Shown piece after piece: positions 31,503-32,506 of a DNA stretch of 32,506 nt (positions within the stretch are counted from its first letter, which is position 1; every line of letters begins with the position of its first letter). The stretch spans positions 1 to 32,506 of the forward strand of contig URAC01000003.1 of the NCBI GenBank assembly GCA_900545735.1, in the 5' to 3' direction. A program made the translations under genes and the position numbers. The stretch is from an uncultured Bacillota bacterium (GTDB lineage Bacteria > Bacillota > Clostridia > Christensenellales > UBA1242). The notes below the pieces were generated by a model. The model had not been told where the DNA came from, did not search any database, and was given only the letters and a program-made list of their open reading frames with translations.

Positions 31503-31574
31503 AATTTATGTAATAATTATTTAATTTATGACTATAATTTATCATATAATTAAATTTATGTCAACTAATTTATG
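31503..31574. repeat. cluster of AATTTATG repeats
   Basis: AATTTATG occurs at 31503, 31523, 31553 and 31567, and AATTTATC at 31536, all on the plus strand, in a very AT-rich gap between the HAD gene and the membrane-anchored protein gene. Spacings are 20, 13, 17 and 14 bp. This may be an operator array or chance in an AT-rich tract. Confidence 0.4.
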
Positions 31575-31608
31575 CATATTTTTAAAAATTTTTGAATAAT
31601 TATACAAT

Positions 31609-32418
31609 TTATATATTTTTATCCAATTTCGACTGCAAAGTTAAAATAAAGTTCTTAATTGTTATATCTATTTCGCTTCCAACAGTGTAATCTGCCTTGC
31701 AACAAGCCGTTACTCTATCATCTTTATACAATGAAAATCCAACATCTTTACTGTCGCCATAAACAGCAATAGACATACCGCCCTTACTTTTTACAACCTT
31801 CATACAAGGTATATCTGTAAACCCATCGCCAACATAAATTATGTTTTCATAAGGAATAGGCCTTATATCTTTTTGCATAACTTTGTTAATACTGTCATCT
31901 GCAACATCTAAAATGCCCTTATTAATTCTAAAAATGAATTGTGTTTTGTTTGTATAATTAATCGCTCTTGCCGGCCAAGCAACATTGCCGTTGTCATCGT
32001 AAATAAATTGGCAAGCATAAATCTTTTTAAATTCTTTTGCTATTTTGCAGCCTTCAACTATTTCAGTTACGCCTGAACTAATCAAATAATGTTCAATTTC
32101 AAAGCCGTGGTCTTGCCCAAACTTATTTATTTGTGAAAACCAATCCAAAACGCCTGGGAAAAACTCGATATTTTCTCCACCTTTTTGAAGGACTTCTCTT
32201 GTTAGCGGCTTATTTATTTCTCTTGCGCGTGATACTAATTCATACAAAAACGCTAGCACTCTATCCATCTGATATTTTGCAGAAATATCGTCTAATTTTG
32301 AATAAAATGTGTCTGCATCGGTTTCTAAATAATCAAAAACGCCATACTCTTGCATACTTTTTGTTGAAAGAGTTTGGTCGAAATCATATAAAATCGCTAT
32401 CTTTCTTTTGTTTGTCAT
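31609..32418 (-). CDS. HAD-family phosphatase
   Basis: This 269-residue protein is a haloacid dehalogenase-superfamily hydrolase. Motif I is YDFDQTL (nucleophile D12, D14), motif II is LISSGV, and motif IV is YVGDGFTDIPC with paired acidic residues. The cap region lies roughly at residues 20-100. The type resembles SerB-like phosphoserine/phosphonopyruvate phosphatases; the substrate is not identifiable. AAGGA precedes the ATG, and a TATACT -10 box (32457-32452, minus strand) lies just before the contig edge. The promoter's -35 has been lost to adapter sequence. Confidence 0.85.
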   Translation of the reverse strand: MTNKRKIAILYDFDQTLSTKSMQEYGVFDYLETDADTFYSKLDDISAKYQMDRVLAFLYELVSRAREINKPLTREVLQKGGENIEFFPGVLDWFSQINKFGQDHGFEIEHYLISSGVTEIVEGCKIAKEFKKIYACQFIYDDNGNVAWPARAINYTNKTQFIFRINKGILDVADDSINKVMQKDIRPIPYENIIYVGDGFTDIPCMKVVKSKGGMSIAVYGDSKDVGFSLYKDDRVTACCKADYTVGSEIDITIKNFILTLQSKLDKNI

Positions 32419-32451
32419 AATATTCCTTTTGATTGTGTTTTTCTATGTAGA

Positions 32452-32457
32452 GTATAA
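32452..32457 (-). promoter_or_regulatory. -10 box of the HAD gene
   Basis: TATACT on the minus strand, preceded by TGT (extended -10 TGTTATACT), lies about 35 bases before the ATG. Everything upstream is adapter sequence. Confidence 0.45.
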
Positions 32458-32460
32458 CAC

Positions 32461-32506
32461 CTGTCTCTTATACACATCTGACGCTGCCGACGATAAGGCT
32501 CGTGTA
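32461..32506 (+). other. Illumina Nextera adapter read-through (artefact)
   Basis: CTGTCTCTTATACACATCT (32461-32479) is the Nextera mosaic end complement. GACGCTGCCGACGA (32480-32493) is the read-2/i5-side adapter. TAAGGCTC (32494-32501) fits the i5 index slot (reverse complement GAGCCTTA, which I recall as S521), and GTGTA begins the P5 arm. This is untrimmed library sequence at the contig edge, not genome. Confidence 0.97.

Noticed and set aside
1..32506. CRISPR array, transposase, rRNA or stop-codon reassignment
   Set aside because: No regularly spaced repeat array, transposase or rRNA segment was seen, and TGA acts as a stop at the ends of several genes (for example 18862 and 20590).

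Overview
The window looks like one end of a contig from a low-GC, Gram-positive-type bacterium, most likely an uncultured gut member of the Clostridia. This rests on AT-rich codon use, the run ftsK-rimO-pgsA-cinA-recA, YugP-type metalloproteases, DUF378, a TasA/SipW-type secreted protein, a DivIVA-domain protein, AAGGAGG-like ribosome binding sites and sigma-A promoters that often carry an extended -10. TGA, TAA and TAG are all used as stops, so the code is the standard bacterial one. A finer placement cannot be made from this sequence. The last 46 bases (32461-32506) are not genomic: they are Illumina Nextera adapter read-through plus an index, so the true end is 32460.

Layout. 1-7862 is mostly housekeeping: a small hypothetical ORF, polA (minus), then divergently hslV, hslU, a TcdA-type E1-like enzyme, an RseC-like membrane protein, thioredoxin and two tandem YugP-like proteases. 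7991-10508 is a short cluster with a degenerate Rho-like protein, a five-helix membrane protein and a DivIVA-domain protein. 10602-11342 is a TasA-like secreted protein. 11501-18095 is the DNA-maintenance block ftsK, rimO, pgsA, cinA (lacking its N-terminal domain) and recA. It is followed by an alpha/beta hydrolase and a membrane-anchored Mur ligase, which ends at a bidirectional terminator.

20620-23080 is the most accessory-looking part. It holds a single Xer-type tyrosine recombinase (minus) and, divergent from it, a solitary gene with the fold signature of a CD-NTase/OAS-type nucleotidyltransferase in which two of the three metal-binding aspartates have become asparagine. Paired copies of the motif TTTGCATANNAC, 31-32 bp apart, lie on both sides of that gene. 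A 27-bp piece of its coding sequence recurs, 25 of 27 identical, in a terminator-like hairpin just downstream. The same motif in inverted orientation forms a perfect 24-bp palindrome at 26833-26856.

23086-29546 (minus) carries a VirB4/TraC-like ATPase without visible conjugation partners, then an RluA-family pseudouridine synthase, oligoendopeptidase F and a U32-family (TrhP-like) protein. 29683-32460 holds a DUF378 protein, a structured GC-rich intergenic stretch, tRNA-Glu(CUC), a membrane-anchored extracytoplasmic protein of unknown function and a HAD-family phosphatase.

The best candidates for undescribed biology are the P-loop-less Rho relative with its membrane and DivIVA neighbours, the pseudo-nucleotidyltransferase flanked by paired motifs beside a recombinase, and the orphan VirB4-like ATPase. 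Several genes (polA, the first YugP-like gene, the recombinase, the hydrolase) also have a -10 box 6-8 bases before the start codon and no ribosome binding site, as expected for leaderless mRNAs.
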